Below are positions 17,673-42,917 of a stretch of 49,139 bases of DNA, piece after piece. The notes under the pieces were generated by a model. That model searched no databases and was not told the origin of the DNA. It saw only the letters and a program-made list of their open reading frames with translations. Positions within the stretch are counted from its first letter, which is position 1; every line of letters begins with the position of its first letter. This DNA comes from Myxococcus vastator (GTDB lineage Bacteria > Myxococcota > Myxococcia > Myxococcales > Myxococcaceae). The DNA is taken from the NCBI RefSeq assembly GCF_010894475.1, contig NZ_JAAIYB010000009.1, positions 1 through 49,139 of the forward strand, written 5' to 3'. Position numbers and translations under genes: made by a program.

Positions 17673-20600
17673 ACACGATTGATGGACTGTTGACCCGGCT
17701 GCGACAGCACGACGTGCGGCTATGGATGGAAGGCGAGCGCCTGCGCTTCAACGCCCCACCGGGCGTGATGACGCCCGACCTGCTCGGGGAGATGAAGTCC
17801 CGCAAGGAGGAGCTGGTCTCCTTCCTCCAGCAGGTGGGCCAGTCGCTCCAGAGCGCCGCGGACCTCATCCCCGCCGGCCCTCGCGATGGAGAACTGCCGC
17901 TGTCGTCCGGCCAGCAGCGCATGTGGTTCCTGGAGCAGTTCCAGGGGCCCAGCGGCGCGTACAACATGCCCGCCGCGTTGCGGCTCGAAGGCGCCCTGGA
18001 CGTCGCCGCGCTCCAGCGGAGCCTGGACGAAATCGTCCGCCGCCACGAGGTGCTGCGCACGCGTTATGGCCAGCACCAGGGTCAGCCGTTTCAGCGCGTC
18101 TTGCCGCCCGCGTCCGTGACGATGCCCCAGGTGGACCTCCAGCACCTCCCCGCCGACGCGCGCCAGGCCGAGGTCCGGCGGCGCGCGACGGAGGAGGCCG
18201 GCCGGCCCTTCGACCTGTCGAAAGACCTGCCCCTGCGGATGTCCCTGCTGCGGTTGGACCCACGCGAGCACGTGCTGCTGCTCACGCTCCACCACGTCGC
18301 CTGCGACGGCTGGTCCCTGGGCGTCCTCATCCGCGAGCTGGCGGCGCTCTACCGCGCGTTCAGCACGGGCGAGCCCTCACCGCTGTCCGAGCTGGCCCTT
18401 CAGTACGGTGACTTCGCGCGCTGGCAGCAGGAGCGCGCCACCCGGGGTGACCTCCAGCCGCACCTCTCCTGGTGGCGCGACCACCTGGCCGGCGCCCCCG
18501 CGCTGCTGGAGCTGCCCACCGACCGGCCGCGCCCCGCGAACCAGCGCTTCCACGGCGCGACCCACCGCTTCACCGTGCCGCCGGAGCTGACCGCCCGGCT
18601 CAAGCAGCGGAGCCGCGAGGCGGAGGCCACGCTGTTCATGACGCTGCTGTCCGCGTTCGGCGTGCTCCTGTCGCGCAGCAGCCGGCAGGAGGACCTCGTC
18701 ATCGGCACGCCCATCGCCAACCGGGTGCCCCAGACGGAGCCCCTCATCGGCCTCTTCGTCAACTCGCTGCCGCTGCGGCTCCAGGTGGACGGCGCGCGGC
18801 CGTTCTACGAGCTGCTGACCCGCGTGCGCCAGGACACGCTGAGCGCCTACGCGCACCAGACGCTGCCCTTCGAGCAACTCGTCGAAGCGCTCCAGCCCGC
18901 GCGCGACCCGAGCTACGCCCCGCTGTTCCAGGTGCTGTTCACGCTCCAGAATACGCCGTCCGAGGTCCTATCGCTGTCCGGCCTCACGCTGGAGCAGCTG
19001 GAGTTCGAGAGCGGCACCACGCAGTTCGACCTCTCCCTGTCGATGGCGGAGACGGCGCGAGGACTGGTCAGCGAGCTGAACTACAACACCGACCTGTTCG
19101 ACGCGGCCACCGTCGAGCGGATGTCCGGGCACCTCCTCACGCTGCTCGCGGCCATCGCGGAGGACCCCACCCGGTCCGTGCGTGAGCTTCCCCTGCTGAC
19201 CGGGCCCGAGCGCCTGCGCCTGCTGCGGGAGTGGAACGACACCGCGCGCGACCTGCCCCTGCCCGGCAGCCTCCACGGCCTCTTCGAACAGCAGGCCGCT
19301 CGCCGCCCGAACGCCACCGCCGTGCGCTTCGAGTCGCGCGCCCTGACGTACCGGGAGCTGGATGAACAGGCGAACCGGCTGGCGAACCACCTGCGCCAGC
19401 TCGGCGTGGAGCCGGGGCACCGCGTGGGCATCTTCCTGGAGCGCTCGGTGGAGCTGCTCGTGGGGCTGCTCGGCATCCTGAAGGCGGGCGCGGCGTATGT
19501 GCCGTTGGACCCGCTGTATCCGTCGGACCGGCTGGCGCACATCCTGGACGACAGCGGCGTCTCACTGCTGCTGACCGAGCCGGAGCTGGCCGCGCAGGTC
19601 CCCGCCTATCTCGGCAAGCGCATGGTGATGGCCGAGGCCTCCGGCGCATCCACGACGTCGCCCCAGGTGACGCTCGCGGGCACGAACCTGGCCTACGTGC
19701 TCTACACGTCCGGCTCCACGGGCCGTCCCAAGGGCGTGGCCGTGCCGCACGCCGCGGTCGTCAACTTCATGGCGTCCATGCAGCGGGCGCCTGGGATGAC
19801 CGAACAGGACACGCTGTTCGCCGTGACGACGGTCGCCTTCGACATCTCCGTGCTGGAGCTGTTCCTGCCCCTGAGCGTGGGCGCCAGCGTCGTCATCGCC
19901 AGCCGCGAGACGGCCCTGGATGGCACCCGGCTGATGCGGGCGCTGGCGGAGAGCGGGGCCACGGTGATGCAGGCCACGCCGTCCACGTGGCGAATGCTGC
20001 TGACGCTGGGCTGGCAGGGCAGCCCCACGCTGAAGCTCCTCTGCGGTGGAGAGGCGATTCCTTCGGAGCTCGTCGAGCCGCTGTGCTCGCGTGGCGCGTC
20101 CCTGTGGAACATGTACGGCCCCACGGAGACGACCATCTGGTCCACCACCACGCGCCTGGAGCCGGGGCGCCGCATCACCCTGGGCCGCCCCATTGGCAAC
20201 ACGCAGGTGTACGTGCTGGACGCGGCCCTGCACCCGGTGCCCCTGGGCGTGACGGGCGCGCTGTACATCGGCGGACACGGCGTGGCGCAGGGCTATCTCC
20301 ACCGTCCGGACCTGACGGCGGAGCGCTTCGTGCCAGACCCCTTCGGCCAGGTGCCGGGCGGCCGGCTCTACGACACGGGCGACCTGGTGCGCGCGCTGCC
20401 GGACGGCACGCTGGAGTACCTGGGCCGCGGCGATGGACAGGTGAAGCTGCGCGGCTTCCGCATCGAGCTGGGGGAGATTGAAGCCCGGCTGGCGCAGGTG
20501 CCGGGCGTCCTGGAGGCCGCCGTCAAGCTGTGGGACGTGTCGGGCCACGCGGAGCTGGTCGCCTACGTGCGCTCCGGCGCCGAGGCCGCGGCCGAAGCCT

Positions 20601-21109
20601 TGTCGATTCGCCAGCACCTGGCCGCCCACTTGCCGGCGTACATGCTGCCGAGCCACTTCGTCACGCTGGAGTCCTTCCCCCGGACGGCCAACGGCAAGCT
20701 GGACCGCAAGTCGCTCCCCGCGCCGTCGGCGAACCCGCGCGCCTCGGCGGCCTACGAGGCGCCGCGCACGCCCACGGAGGTCCAGCTCGCGGCCATCTGG
20801 CGCGACGTCCTGGCGGTGGATCAGGTCGGCGCGCGCGACAACTTCTTCGACCTGGGGGGCCAGTCGATGAAGGCCGTCCAGGTGGTGGCGCGCATCCAGG
20901 AGTCCTGGAAGGTGGAGGTGTCCCTCCGCGTCCTCTTCGAGCACCCCACGCTCGACGCCCTGGCGAAGCACCTGGAGACGCTCCAGCAACCCGGTGCGCC
21001 CGCCGCGCCTCCGCCGCTGGTGGCTCGGCCACGACAGGCCCGCCGCGTCCAGGCCGCGACGCGCGCCGAGCTGAACCTCCCTGACTCGACTTCCTCGAAG
21101 AAGGAGTAG
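17669..21109 (+). CDS. NRPS module 2: TubC-type docking-C-A-PCP, predicted glycine
   Basis: A 1146-residue single-module NRPS. Residues 1-55 resemble a TubC N-terminal docking domain, which would receive the acidic tail (REEGEL) of the preceding synthase. C (about 70-480) has H208/H209 in HHVACDG. A (about 490-1000) has YTSGSTGRPKG and the pocket reading D-I-L-Q-L-G-M-I-W plus the usual lysine, very close to the published glycine codes. PCP has S1066 in GGQS. The start is a GTG overlapping the upstream stop by four bases (GTGA) behind GAGGGGGAG, which implies translational coupling. The C-terminus (DSTSSKKE) is basic. The module should add glycine as residue 2 of the peptide. Confidence 0.93.
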   Translation: MNTIDGLLTRLRQHDVRLWMEGERLRFNAPPGVMTPDLLGEMKSRKEELVSFLQQVGQSLQSAADLIPAGPRDGELPLSSGQQRMWFLEQFQGPSGAYNMPAALRLEGALDVAALQRSLDEIVRRHEVLRTRYGQHQGQPFQRVLPPASVTMPQVDLQHLPADARQAEVRRRATEEAGRPFDLSKDLPLRMSLLRLDPREHVLLLTLHHVACDGWSLGVLIRELAALYRAFSTGEPSPLSELALQYGDFARWQQERATRGDLQPHLSWWRDHLAGAPALLELPTDRPRPANQRFHGATHRFTVPPELTARLKQRSREAEATLFMTLLSAFGVLLSRSSRQEDLVIGTPIANRVPQTEPLIGLFVNSLPLRLQVDGARPFYELLTRVRQDTLSAYAHQTLPFEQLVEALQPARDPSYAPLFQVLFTLQNTPSEVLSLSGLTLEQLEFESGTTQFDLSLSMAETARGLVSELNYNTDLFDAATVERMSGHLLTLLAAIAEDPTRSVRELPLLTGPERLRLLREWNDTARDLPLPGSLHGLFEQQAARRPNATAVRFESRALTYRELDEQANRLANHLRQLGVEPGHRVGIFLERSVELLVGLLGILKAGAAYVPLDPLYPSDRLAHILDDSGVSLLLTEPELAAQVPAYLGKRMVMAEASGASTTSPQVTLAGTNLAYVLYTSGSTGRPKGVAVPHAAVVNFMASMQRAPGMTEQDTLFAVTTVAFDISVLELFLPLSVGASVVIASRETALDGTRLMRALAESGATVMQATPSTWRMLLTLGWQGSPTLKLLCGGEAIPSELVEPLCSRGASLWNMYGPTETTIWSTTTRLEPGRRITLGRPIGNTQVYVLDAALHPVPLGVTGALYIGGHGVAQGYLHRPDLTAERFVPDPFGQVPGGRLYDTGDLVRALPDGTLEYLGRGDGQVKLRGFRIELGEIEARLAQVPGVLEAAVKLWDVSGHAELVAYVRSGAEAAAEALSIRQHLAAHLPAYMLPSHFVTLESFPRTANGKLDRKSLPAPSANPRASAAYEAPRTPTEVQLAAIWRDVLAVDQVGARDNFFDLGGQSMKAVQVVARIQESWKVEVSLRVLFEHPTLDALAKHLETLQQPGAPAAPPPLVARPRQARRVQAATRAELNLPDSTSSKKE

Positions 21110-21119
21110 CGCCCCGGGT

Positions 21120-21139
21120 CCACGCCACGACTGGCGTGG
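21120..21139 (+). other. Hairpin in the only sizeable gap between the megasynthase genes
   Basis: A perfect inverted repeat with 8-bp arms (CCACGCCA and TGGCGTGG) around a 4-base loop sits 10 bases after the stop of the second synthase gene. No T-tract follows, so it is not a classical terminator. It could slow transcription, protect mRNA ends or attenuate. The next gene starts 63 bases later with a poor ribosome site. Confidence 0.5.
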
Positions 21140-21202
21140 CCCGCTTCGCCGCTGCCCCGTTCCTCGCCCTCACCTTTTCCGCCGGCCGGTTCTTACTCAG
21201 AC

Positions 21203-35435
<14,233 letters not shown>

Positions 35436-35443
<8 letters not shown>

Positions 35444-38400
35444 GCTGCTCAAGAAGCTCGCGAACCTCTCCCCGGAGAAGCGCGATGCGGTGCTCAAGAA
35501 GCTGCGGCAGCAGAACGTGGTCGCGGCGCCGAAGGAGGAGGCGCGCGCGCCTGGAATCCCGCGCGCCTCACGCGAGCAGCCGCTGCCGCTCTCCTTCCCC
35601 CAGCGCCGGCTCTGGTTCCTGGACCAGTTCGAGCCAGGGACGCCCGCCTACAACATCCCGGAGTTCGTGCGCCTCACCGGGCCGCTCCACGTCCCCTCGC
35701 TGGAGCGCGCGCTGAACGAGGTCATCCGGCGCCATGAGGCGCTGCGCACGACCTTTGTCGCGAAGGACGGCGAGCCCCAGCAGCGCATCCTCCCGGAGCT
35801 GACGCTGTCGCTGGGCGTGCTGGACCTGAGCTACCTGCCAGGCAGCAAGCGCGAGCCCCTGTGCGAGGAGCTGGCGCTCCAGCTCGCGGGGACGTCCTTC
35901 GACCTCGCGGCGGGGCCGCTGCTCCACGCGAGGCTGGTGCGCATGGGCGACGAGGACCACGTCCTCCTGCTCGTCGTGCACCACATCGTGTCGGATGGCT
36001 GGTCCACCGGCATCTTCGTCCAGGAGCTGACGGCGCTCTATGCCGCCTTCTCCCAGGACAAGCCGTCACCGCTGCCGGAGCTCCCGCTCCAGTACGCGGA
36101 CTTCGCGGCCTGGCAGCAGCAGTGGATGCAGGGCGACGTGCTGGCGTCGCAGCTCGACTACTGGCGGCGGCAGCTCGAAGGGAGCGACAGCGCGCTCAAG
36201 CTGCCCACCGACAGGCCGCGCCCGCGCGTGCGCACCTACGCGGGCGGCAAGCGGAGCTTCCAGGTGGACCCGGCGGTGGCCCAGCAACTGAAGACGCTGG
36301 GGACGCAGGAGAAGGCGTCGCTCTACATGGTGCTGCTGGCGGCGCTCCAGACGCTGCTGCACCGCTACACGCGCGAGCCGCGCATCAGCGTCGGCACGTA
36401 CATCGCGAACCGGAACCGGACGGAGGTGGAGCCGCTCATCGGCTTCTTCCTCAACACGCTCGTCATGCGCACGGGGCTCGAAGGCAACCCCACCTTCCGG
36501 GAGCTGCTGCGGCGCGTGGTGGACGTGACGCTGGGGGCCTACGGGCACCAGGACATCCCCTTCGAGAAGCTGCTGGAGGAGCTGGCGCCGTCGCGAGACA
36601 CCAGCCAGTCCCCCTTCTTCCAGGTGATGCTGGTGCTCCAGAACACGCCCACGCCGCCCGCCGAGCTGGACGCGCTGCGGATGGAGTCCTTCAGCGTCTC
36701 GGGTGAAGCCTTCGCGCAGTTCGACCTGACGCTGTGGTTCTCCGAGGAGGCCGGGGGCCTGCAAGGCATCTGGGAATACAACCGGGACCTCTTCGACGCC
36801 TCCACCGTCGAGCGGATGGTCGCCCACTTCCAGACGCTGCTCGCGGGCATCGCCGCGAACCCGGCGCAGCGGCTCATCGAGCTGCCGCTGCTCCCGGCGA
36901 ATGAGCGTCAGCGCATCCTGCATGACTGGAACCAGGCCCGGCTCGACGTCCCCCCGGGCACGTGCCTCCATCACCTCATCGAGGCGCACGCGGCGCGCAC
37001 GCCCGACGCCATCGCCGTCACGGACTCCGAGCGCCGGCTCACCTACGCGCAGCTCAACGCGAAGGCCAACCAACTGGCGCACCACCTGCGCGCCGTGGGC
37101 GTGGGGCCCGAGCGAATCACGGGCGTCTTCCTGGACCGCTCCGTGGACATGGTGGTCGCGGTGCTCGCCGTGCTCAAGGCGGGCGGCGCCTACGTGCCGT
37201 TGGATCCGTCATATCCCCCGGAGCGCACGGCGCTGATGCTCGCGGACAGCCGGCCCGCGGTGCTCGTCACCCGCCAGGGACTGGCGTCCCTCCTGTCCGC
37301 GCCGCTGCCGCCCGTGGTGGACCTCGACACGGCCGCGGACGCTATCGCCGCCCAGCCCACGACGACGCCCGAGGGCGGCGGGAGCCCCGAGCACCTCGCC
37401 TACGTCGTCTACACGTCAGGCTCCACGGGCCGCCCCAAGGGCGTGATGATTTCGCACCGGAGCTTCGCCAACGCCTACCTCGCCTGGGAGCGCGACTACC
37501 GGCTGCCCGAGCTGCGCGCCCACCTCCAGATGGCGAGCTTCTCCTTCGACGTGTTCTCCGGCGACCTCGCCCGGGCGCTCGGCTCCGGGAAGACGCTGGT
37601 CCTCTGCCCGCGTGAATGGCTGCTCGAGCCCGAGAAGCTCTACGGGTTGATGCAGCGCGAGCAGGTGGACAGCGGCGAGTTCGTCCCCGCCGTCGCCCGC
37701 CTGCTGATGGGGCACCTCCAGGAGCACCAGCTCCGGCTGGACTTCATGCGCCTGCTCATCGTCGGCTCGGACACCTGGGACATGCGCGAGTACCACCAAC
37801 TCCGCGGCCTGTGCGGCCCGGACACGCGGCTGGTGAGCTCCTACGGCCTGAGCGAAGCCACCATCGACAGCACGTACTTCGAGCAGCCGGAGCCCACGCC
37901 CAGCGAGCAGACCGTCCCCATTGGCCGGCCCTTCGCCAACTCGCGGATGTACCTGCTGGACAGCGCGATGCAGCCAGTGCCCATCGGCATTCCAGGGGAG
38001 CTCTTCGTGGGCGGCGACGGGCTCGCGCGTGGCTACTGGGGCCAGGCGCACCTGACCGCCGAGCGATTCGTGCCCAACCCCTTCAGCGCCACGCCGGGCG
38101 CGCGCCTGTACCGCACGGGCGACCTGGCCCGATACACGGAGGACGGCACCCTCGCCTTCATCGGCCGCAACGACACGCAGGTGAAGCTTCGCGGCCACCG
38201 CATCGAGCTGGATGAAATCAAGGCGAAGCTGCTGGAGCACCCGGCGGTCCAGGCCGTGGAGCTGCTCGTCCACGAGGACGCGGGCAACAAGCAGCTCGTC
38301 GCCTACCTCACGCTCACGGCGCCGGACGTGGCCACGGCCGAGGACTTGCGGCAGCACCTCAAGAAGCACCTGCCGCCGTACATGGTGCCCGCCGCCTTCG

Positions 38401-39596
38401 TCATCCTGGCCGCCTTCCCCCTGACGCCCAACGGCAAGGTGGACCGCAAGGCCCTGCCCGCGCCGGAGAGCGTCCGCCGCGACGCGCAGGAAGGCTTCGT
38501 CGCCCCACGCGACGAGGTGGAGACCCGGCTCGCGGCCATCTGGGAGGAGCTGCTGGCGGTGCGCCCCATCGGCGCGCACGACAACTTCTTCGACCAGGGT
38601 GGCCATTCATTGCTGGCCGTCCGGCTGATGGTGCGCATCCGCGAGCAGTTCGGCCGGGCCCTTCCGCTGTCGGTCCTCTTCCAGAACCCCGCGCTGGAGC
38701 AGCTCGCCAAGGCGCTTCACGAAGAGGCGGCGCCCGCCCCGTGGTCGCCGCTGGTGACGCTCCAGCCGGGGGCCAATCGCCCCGCCCTGTTCTGCGTCCC
38801 GGGCGCCGGTGGCAACGCCGTCTACCTCCGCGAGCTGGCCCAGGCCCTGGGCCCCACCCTGCCGGTGCACGCCTTCCAGGCCCGCGGGCTGGATGGACGC
38901 GCACAGCCGCACCGCTCCGTCGAGGAGATGGCCGCGTGCTACGTCGAGGCGCTCAAGCAGGTACAGCCTCAGGGGCCCTACCACCTGCTGGGCCACTCCT
39001 TCGGAAGCTGGGTCGCCTTCGAGATGGCGCAGCAGCTCCGGAAGCAGGGCGAGTCGATTGCCTTCCTGGGCATCCTCAACACCACCGTCCCGGTGAACGA
39101 GGCACCGCCGAGCGAGGCGCCCCCGTTCGACGACGCGGACTGGATGGCCTCCGTCGCGAGCACGGCGGGCCGCCTCTACGGCGTGGACCTGGGCATCTCC
39201 GCCGAGACACTCCGGCCGCTGTCCGCCGAAGCGCGCCGCGAGCACCTGACGCGCAGGCTGGTCCAGGCGGGCCTCCTCCCCGACGGCGCGGACAGCCAGC
39301 AGGTCCAGGGCTTCATCGAGGTCTACAAGGCCGCGTACGCGATTGACTACGTCCCCCGGGACACGCTCCCCGTCCCCGTCGCCCTCTTCCGGGCCCAGGA
39401 GCGGCACGAGGAAGACGGCATCGTCCCCGAGTCCTTCACGGACGACCCGAGCTGGGGCTGGGGCCACCACGCCTCCGCGGCCATCACCCCCGTGACGGTT
39501 CCGGGCGACCACATGACGATGCTGGCCGCGCCTCACGTCCAGGTGCTGGCGGAGCACGTGCGCCAGGGCCTCCTGCGCGCCGGGGCCCTTCGATGA
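35436..39596 (+). CDS. Terminal NRPS module 7 with thioesterase: C-A-PCP-TE
   Basis: A 1386-residue NRPS adding the last residue and releasing the product. The first 28 residues are a basic helix (LSPEKRDAVLKKL) that likely docks on the acidic tail of the preceding synthase. C has H182/H183 in HHIVSDG. A has YTSGSTGRPKG and a pocket reading D-V-G-E-L-V-S-I-D, nearly identical to module 6 and nearest to ornithine-type codes. PCP has S1058. The type I thioesterase (about 1100-1386) has S1188 in GHSFGS and H1359 in GDHM. The TE may hydrolyse or cyclise; by analogy with iturins, attack by the 3-amino group would give a macrolactam, and threonine offers a lactone alternative. The ATG overlaps the upstream gene end by 8 bp. 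Confidence 0.94.
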
Positions 39597-40921
39597 CGGC
39601 GGCGCCGGCCTTCCCCATGAAGACCGCCGTCTCCATCTGGCTGGGACAGGTCCTGTCGCTGCTGGGCTCGGGGCTGACGAGCTTCGCGCTCGGCGTCTGG
39701 ACGTACAAGACGACGGGCGACGTGACGCAGTACGCGCTGGTCATGCTCTCCGCGACGCTGCCCGCCATCCTGCTCGGGCCCGTGGCCGGAGCGCTGGTGG
39801 ACCGCTGGAACCGCCGCTGGGTGATGGTGCTCAGCGACACGGCCGCGGGCCTGTCGAGCCTCGTGCTGGCGCTGCTGCTGTTCAACGGGCTGCTGCAGCC
39901 CTGGCATGCCTACGTCACGACCGCCGTGGTGTCGGTGGCCAGCGCGTTCCAGCAGCCCGCCTTCGCCGTGCTCGTCTCCACGGTGGTGCCGCCACGGCAC
40001 CTGGGACGGGCCAACGGCCTGGTGCAGATCGGGCTCGCGTTCTCCCAGTTGGTGGCGCCCCTGTTGAGCGCCACGTTGCTGGAGCTCATCGAGCTCAAGG
40101 GCATCCTGCTCATCGACGCGACGACGCTGGTGCTCGGCACGCTGCCCCTGCTCCTGGCGCGCATCCCCCGGGAACACCTCGTGTCTCCGTCCGGCGAGGA
40201 GCGGCCATCGCTGCTGGAGGCCATCCGGGCCGGCGGCGCCTACCTGCGCGCCACGCCGGGCCTGCTGGCGCTCATTGGCTTCCTCGCGGCCAGCAACTTC
40301 CTGACGGGCACGGTCGAAGTGCTCGTCACGCCGCTGGTCCTGTCCTTCGCGGACGTGCGGACGCTGGGCGCGCTCACCACGGCGGGTGGCGTTGGCATGC
40401 TGGTGGGAAGCCTGGTCATCAGCGCCTGGGGTGGGCCCAGGCGGCTGGTGCATGGCGTGCTCGGGTTCCAGCTCACCTGTGGCCTCGCGCTCATCAGCGT
40501 CGGGCTGGCCACCACCGTCCCCGTCCTGGCCGGGGTCGCCTTCGCGTTCTTCTTCGGCCTGCCCATCATCAATGGCTCCAGCCAGGCCCTGCTCCAGCGC
40601 ATCGTGCCCCTGGCGCTGCGCGGCCGGGTCTTCGCCTTCACCGGAACCATCACCGGGGCCATGTTGCCGCTGGCGTACACCCTGGCCGGACCGCTGGCGG
40701 ACCACGTCTTCGAGCCCGCCATGGCCCCGGGGGGAAGGCTCGTCCCCCTGCTGGGTGCGTTCGTCGGCGAGGGCCCGGGCCGAGGCATCGCCGTGATGTT
40801 CCTCATCGCGGGCGCGCTCGGCATCCTCATGACGCTGCTGTCCACGCTCTACCGCCCACTGCGCGAGCTGGAGGCGCCCCCGCCGCAGGCGCCCTCCGCC
40901 GAACCCGCGGTGAGCCCCTGA
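39593..40921 (+). CDS. MFS exporter (DHA3-like)
   Basis: A 442-residue inner-membrane protein with about 12 hydrophobic spans. The loop between spans 2 and 3 holds GPVAGALVDRWNRRWVMVLSD, the G-x-x-x-D-R-x-x-R-R signature of the major facilitator superfamily. It most resembles DHA3-type drug efflux carriers such as MefA. The ATG overlaps the thioesterase gene stop by four bases (ATGA), so it is translated with the synthases and is the likely exporter and self-resistance protein for the lipopeptide. A second in-frame ATG eight codons in is possible. The C-terminus is a short proline-rich tail. Confidence 0.88.
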   Translation: MTAAPAFPMKTAVSIWLGQVLSLLGSGLTSFALGVWTYKTTGDVTQYALVMLSATLPAILLGPVAGALVDRWNRRWVMVLSDTAAGLSSLVLALLLFNGLLQPWHAYVTTAVVSVASAFQQPAFAVLVSTVVPPRHLGRANGLVQIGLAFSQLVAPLLSATLLELIELKGILLIDATTLVLGTLPLLLARIPREHLVSPSGEERPSLLEAIRAGGAYLRATPGLLALIGFLAASNFLTGTVEVLVTPLVLSFADVRTLGALTTAGGVGMLVGSLVISAWGGPRRLVHGVLGFQLTCGLALISVGLATTVPVLAGVAFAFFFGLPIINGSSQALLQRIVPLALRGRVFAFTGTITGAMLPLAYTLAGPLADHVFEPAMAPGGRLVPLLGAFVGEGPGRGIAVMFLIAGALGILMTLLSTLYRPLRELEAPPPQAPSAEPAVSP

Positions 40922-40961
40922 AGCCTCCCCACTTCCCACGACTCTCCCAAGGAGCCCCGCC

Positions 40962-42707
40962 GTGCCGAGTCCCAGCCGTTCCGTGCAGACCCTGACCGAC
41001 CTGCTGCGCTGGCGCGCCTCGAATCAGAACGAGGCCCGCGCGTATACCTATCTCCAGGATGTCGAAGGCCAGGAGACCACCTGGACCTATGGCGAGTTGG
41101 ATCGCCACGCCCGCGCCATCGCCGCGGCGCTTCAGGAGCACAAGGGCGCTGGCGAGCGCGCGCTGCTGCTGTATCCCCCTGGGCTGGACTACATTGCGGC
41201 GTTCTTTGGCAGCCTGTACGCGGGCGTCGCCGCGGTCCCCGCCTATCCGCCCGTGCAGCTCCAGGCCGTCAACCGCATCCTCGCCATCCTCCAGGACGCG
41301 AAGCCGCGCTTCGCGCTCACCACGCGCGAAATCCTGGAGAGCGTGAACGCGCTGGCCGACGCCTACCCCGTCCTGAAGGAGATCCGCTGGATCGCCACGG
41401 ACGCGCTGGAGGAGGGACTGGAGGATGGCTGGAAGCGCCCCGCCATCACCGGCGACTCGCTGGCCTTCCTCCAGTACACGTCAGGCTCCACGTCGACGCC
41501 CAAGGGCGTGATGGTGCTGCACCGGAACCTGATGTCGAACGAGGAGATGATTCGCCAGGGCTTCAGCCACGACGAGCAGAACACCATGTGCGGCTGGCTG
41601 CCGCTGTACCACGACATGGGGCTCATCGGCATCGTGCTCCAGCCGATGTACCTGGGCACGCACTCCGTCGTGATGTCGCCCTGGTCCTTCCTCCAGCGCC
41701 CCATCCGCTGGCTGTCCGCCATCACGAAGTACCGCGTGACGACGAGCGGCGGCCCCAACTTCGGCTATGCGCTCTGCACGCGGAAGGTGAAGCCGGAGCA
41801 GCTCGCCACGCTGGACCTGAGCTCATGGCGCGTCGCCTTCAATGGCGCGGAGCCCGTGCGCGCCGACACGCTGGCGCACTTCGCGGACACCTTCGCGGCT
41901 GCGGGCTTCCGCCGGGAGGCCCTCTATCCCTGCTATGGGCTCGCGGAGGCGACGCTCTTCGTGTCGGGTGGCATCAGCAGCGAGCTGCCGCGCCACCTCA
42001 CCGTGGAGTCGGAGGCGCTTGAGCAGCACCGCGCAGTGTTGACGCAGCCGGGCCCGTCCGCGCGGACGCTCGTCAGCTCCGGGCGGAGCTGGGGTGACAG
42101 CCTCATCCGCATCGTGAATCCGGAGACGCTGGTGGCGTGCGCTCCGGGTGAGGTGGGTGAAATCTGGACGGCCGGCCCCCACGTCACCCACGGCTACTGG
42201 GGACGTGAGGAGACGAACGCGGAGACCTTCCAGGCGCGCATCCAGGGCAGCGAGGAAGGGCCCTTCCTCCGCACCGGCGACCTGGGCTTCATGATTGACG
42301 GCGAGCTGTATGTCACCGGCCGCATCAAGGACCTCATCATCGTCGATGGCCGTAACCACTACCCGCAGGACCTCGAGCTGACGGCGGAGGGCCAGCACCC
42401 GGCGCTCCGGCCTGGCTGCTCGGTGGCGTTCTCCGTGGACCATCCGGAGGGCGAGCGACTGGTGGTGCTGGTGGAGGTCAGCGCCCGCTTCGCGCCCTCC
42501 GAACAGGGCGATGGCGTCCAGGCCCTGGACGCGAGCGCGCTCCAGAAGAGCATCCGGCAGGCCGTGGCCGCCGCGCACTCCGTGGAGGTCCACGAGGTCG
42601 TCCTGCTCCAGCAGGGCGAGGTCCTCAAGACGTCCAGCGGCAAGGTCCAGCGGCGCGCCTGCCGGGCGAAGTACGTGGAGGGCAGCCTCCAGCGCTGGGA
42701 AGCGTAG
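40962..42707 (+). CDS. Fatty acyl-AMP ligase (FAAL), stand-alone
   Basis: A 581-residue adenylate-forming enzyme that activates a fatty acid as acyl-AMP and passes it to a carrier-protein thiol. ATP-binding A3 is YTSGSTSTPKG at 172-182. GWLPLYHDMGLIG at 211-223 and TSGGPNFGYA at 261-270 are FAAL hallmarks, and the C-terminal catalytic lysine is K561 in SSGKVQRR. No carrier domain is attached, so transfer must occur in trans, most likely to the N-terminal ACP of the first synthase. The GTG start has AAGGAG at 40949-40954, seven bases upstream. It is the last gene of the operon, 40 bp after the exporter. The preferred chain length cannot be read here. Confidence 0.94.
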   Translation: MPSPSRSVQTLTDLLRWRASNQNEARAYTYLQDVEGQETTWTYGELDRHARAIAAALQEHKGAGERALLLYPPGLDYIAAFFGSLYAGVAAVPAYPPVQLQAVNRILAILQDAKPRFALTTREILESVNALADAYPVLKEIRWIATDALEEGLEDGWKRPAITGDSLAFLQYTSGSTSTPKGVMVLHRNLMSNEEMIRQGFSHDEQNTMCGWLPLYHDMGLIGIVLQPMYLGTHSVVMSPWSFLQRPIRWLSAITKYRVTTSGGPNFGYALCTRKVKPEQLATLDLSSWRVAFNGAEPVRADTLAHFADTFAAAGFRREALYPCYGLAEATLFVSGGISSELPRHLTVESEALEQHRAVLTQPGPSARTLVSSGRSWGDSLIRIVNPETLVACAPGEVGEIWTAGPHVTHGYWGREETNAETFQARIQGSEEGPFLRTGDLGFMIDGELYVTGRIKDLIIVDGRNHYPQDLELTAEGQHPALRPGCSVAFSVDHPEGERLVVLVEVSARFAPSEQGDGVQALDASALQKSIRQAVAAAHSVEVHEVVLLQQGEVLKTSSGKVQRRACRAKYVEGSLQRWEA

Positions 42708-42868
42708 TCCGTCTCGAGCCCTTCCCAGTCCAGGACCAGGAACTCTGGCATCGGCTCACCCGCGGACACTCGGGGAGCGAATCAGGCGCGCGGGACTGCT
42801 GGTGCCTTGTGCGCGCGCCGCGGCTGAGGCATCCGGAGGGAGGCGGGAGACAGCACCCGCGCCTTCCG

Positions 42869-42888
42869 GGAGCGGCCCGCGCCGCTCC
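42869..42888 (+). terminator. GC-rich hairpin downstream of the FAAL gene
   Basis: GGAGCGG and CCGCTCC pair perfectly around a 6-base loop, in the 210-bp gap (42708-42917) between the FAAL gene and the next gene. No T-run follows, so it is only a candidate for ending the lipopeptide transcript. Nothing else recognisable was seen in the gap. Confidence 0.3.
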
Positions 42889-42917
42889 TGCTGGACATCC
42901 CACCGGGTACCCGCGAC

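Noticed and set aside
42359..42769. A 136-codon minus-strand frame entering the gap after the FAAL gene
   Set aside because: Most of it is antisense to the FAAL C-terminus, and the part outside has no recognisable features.
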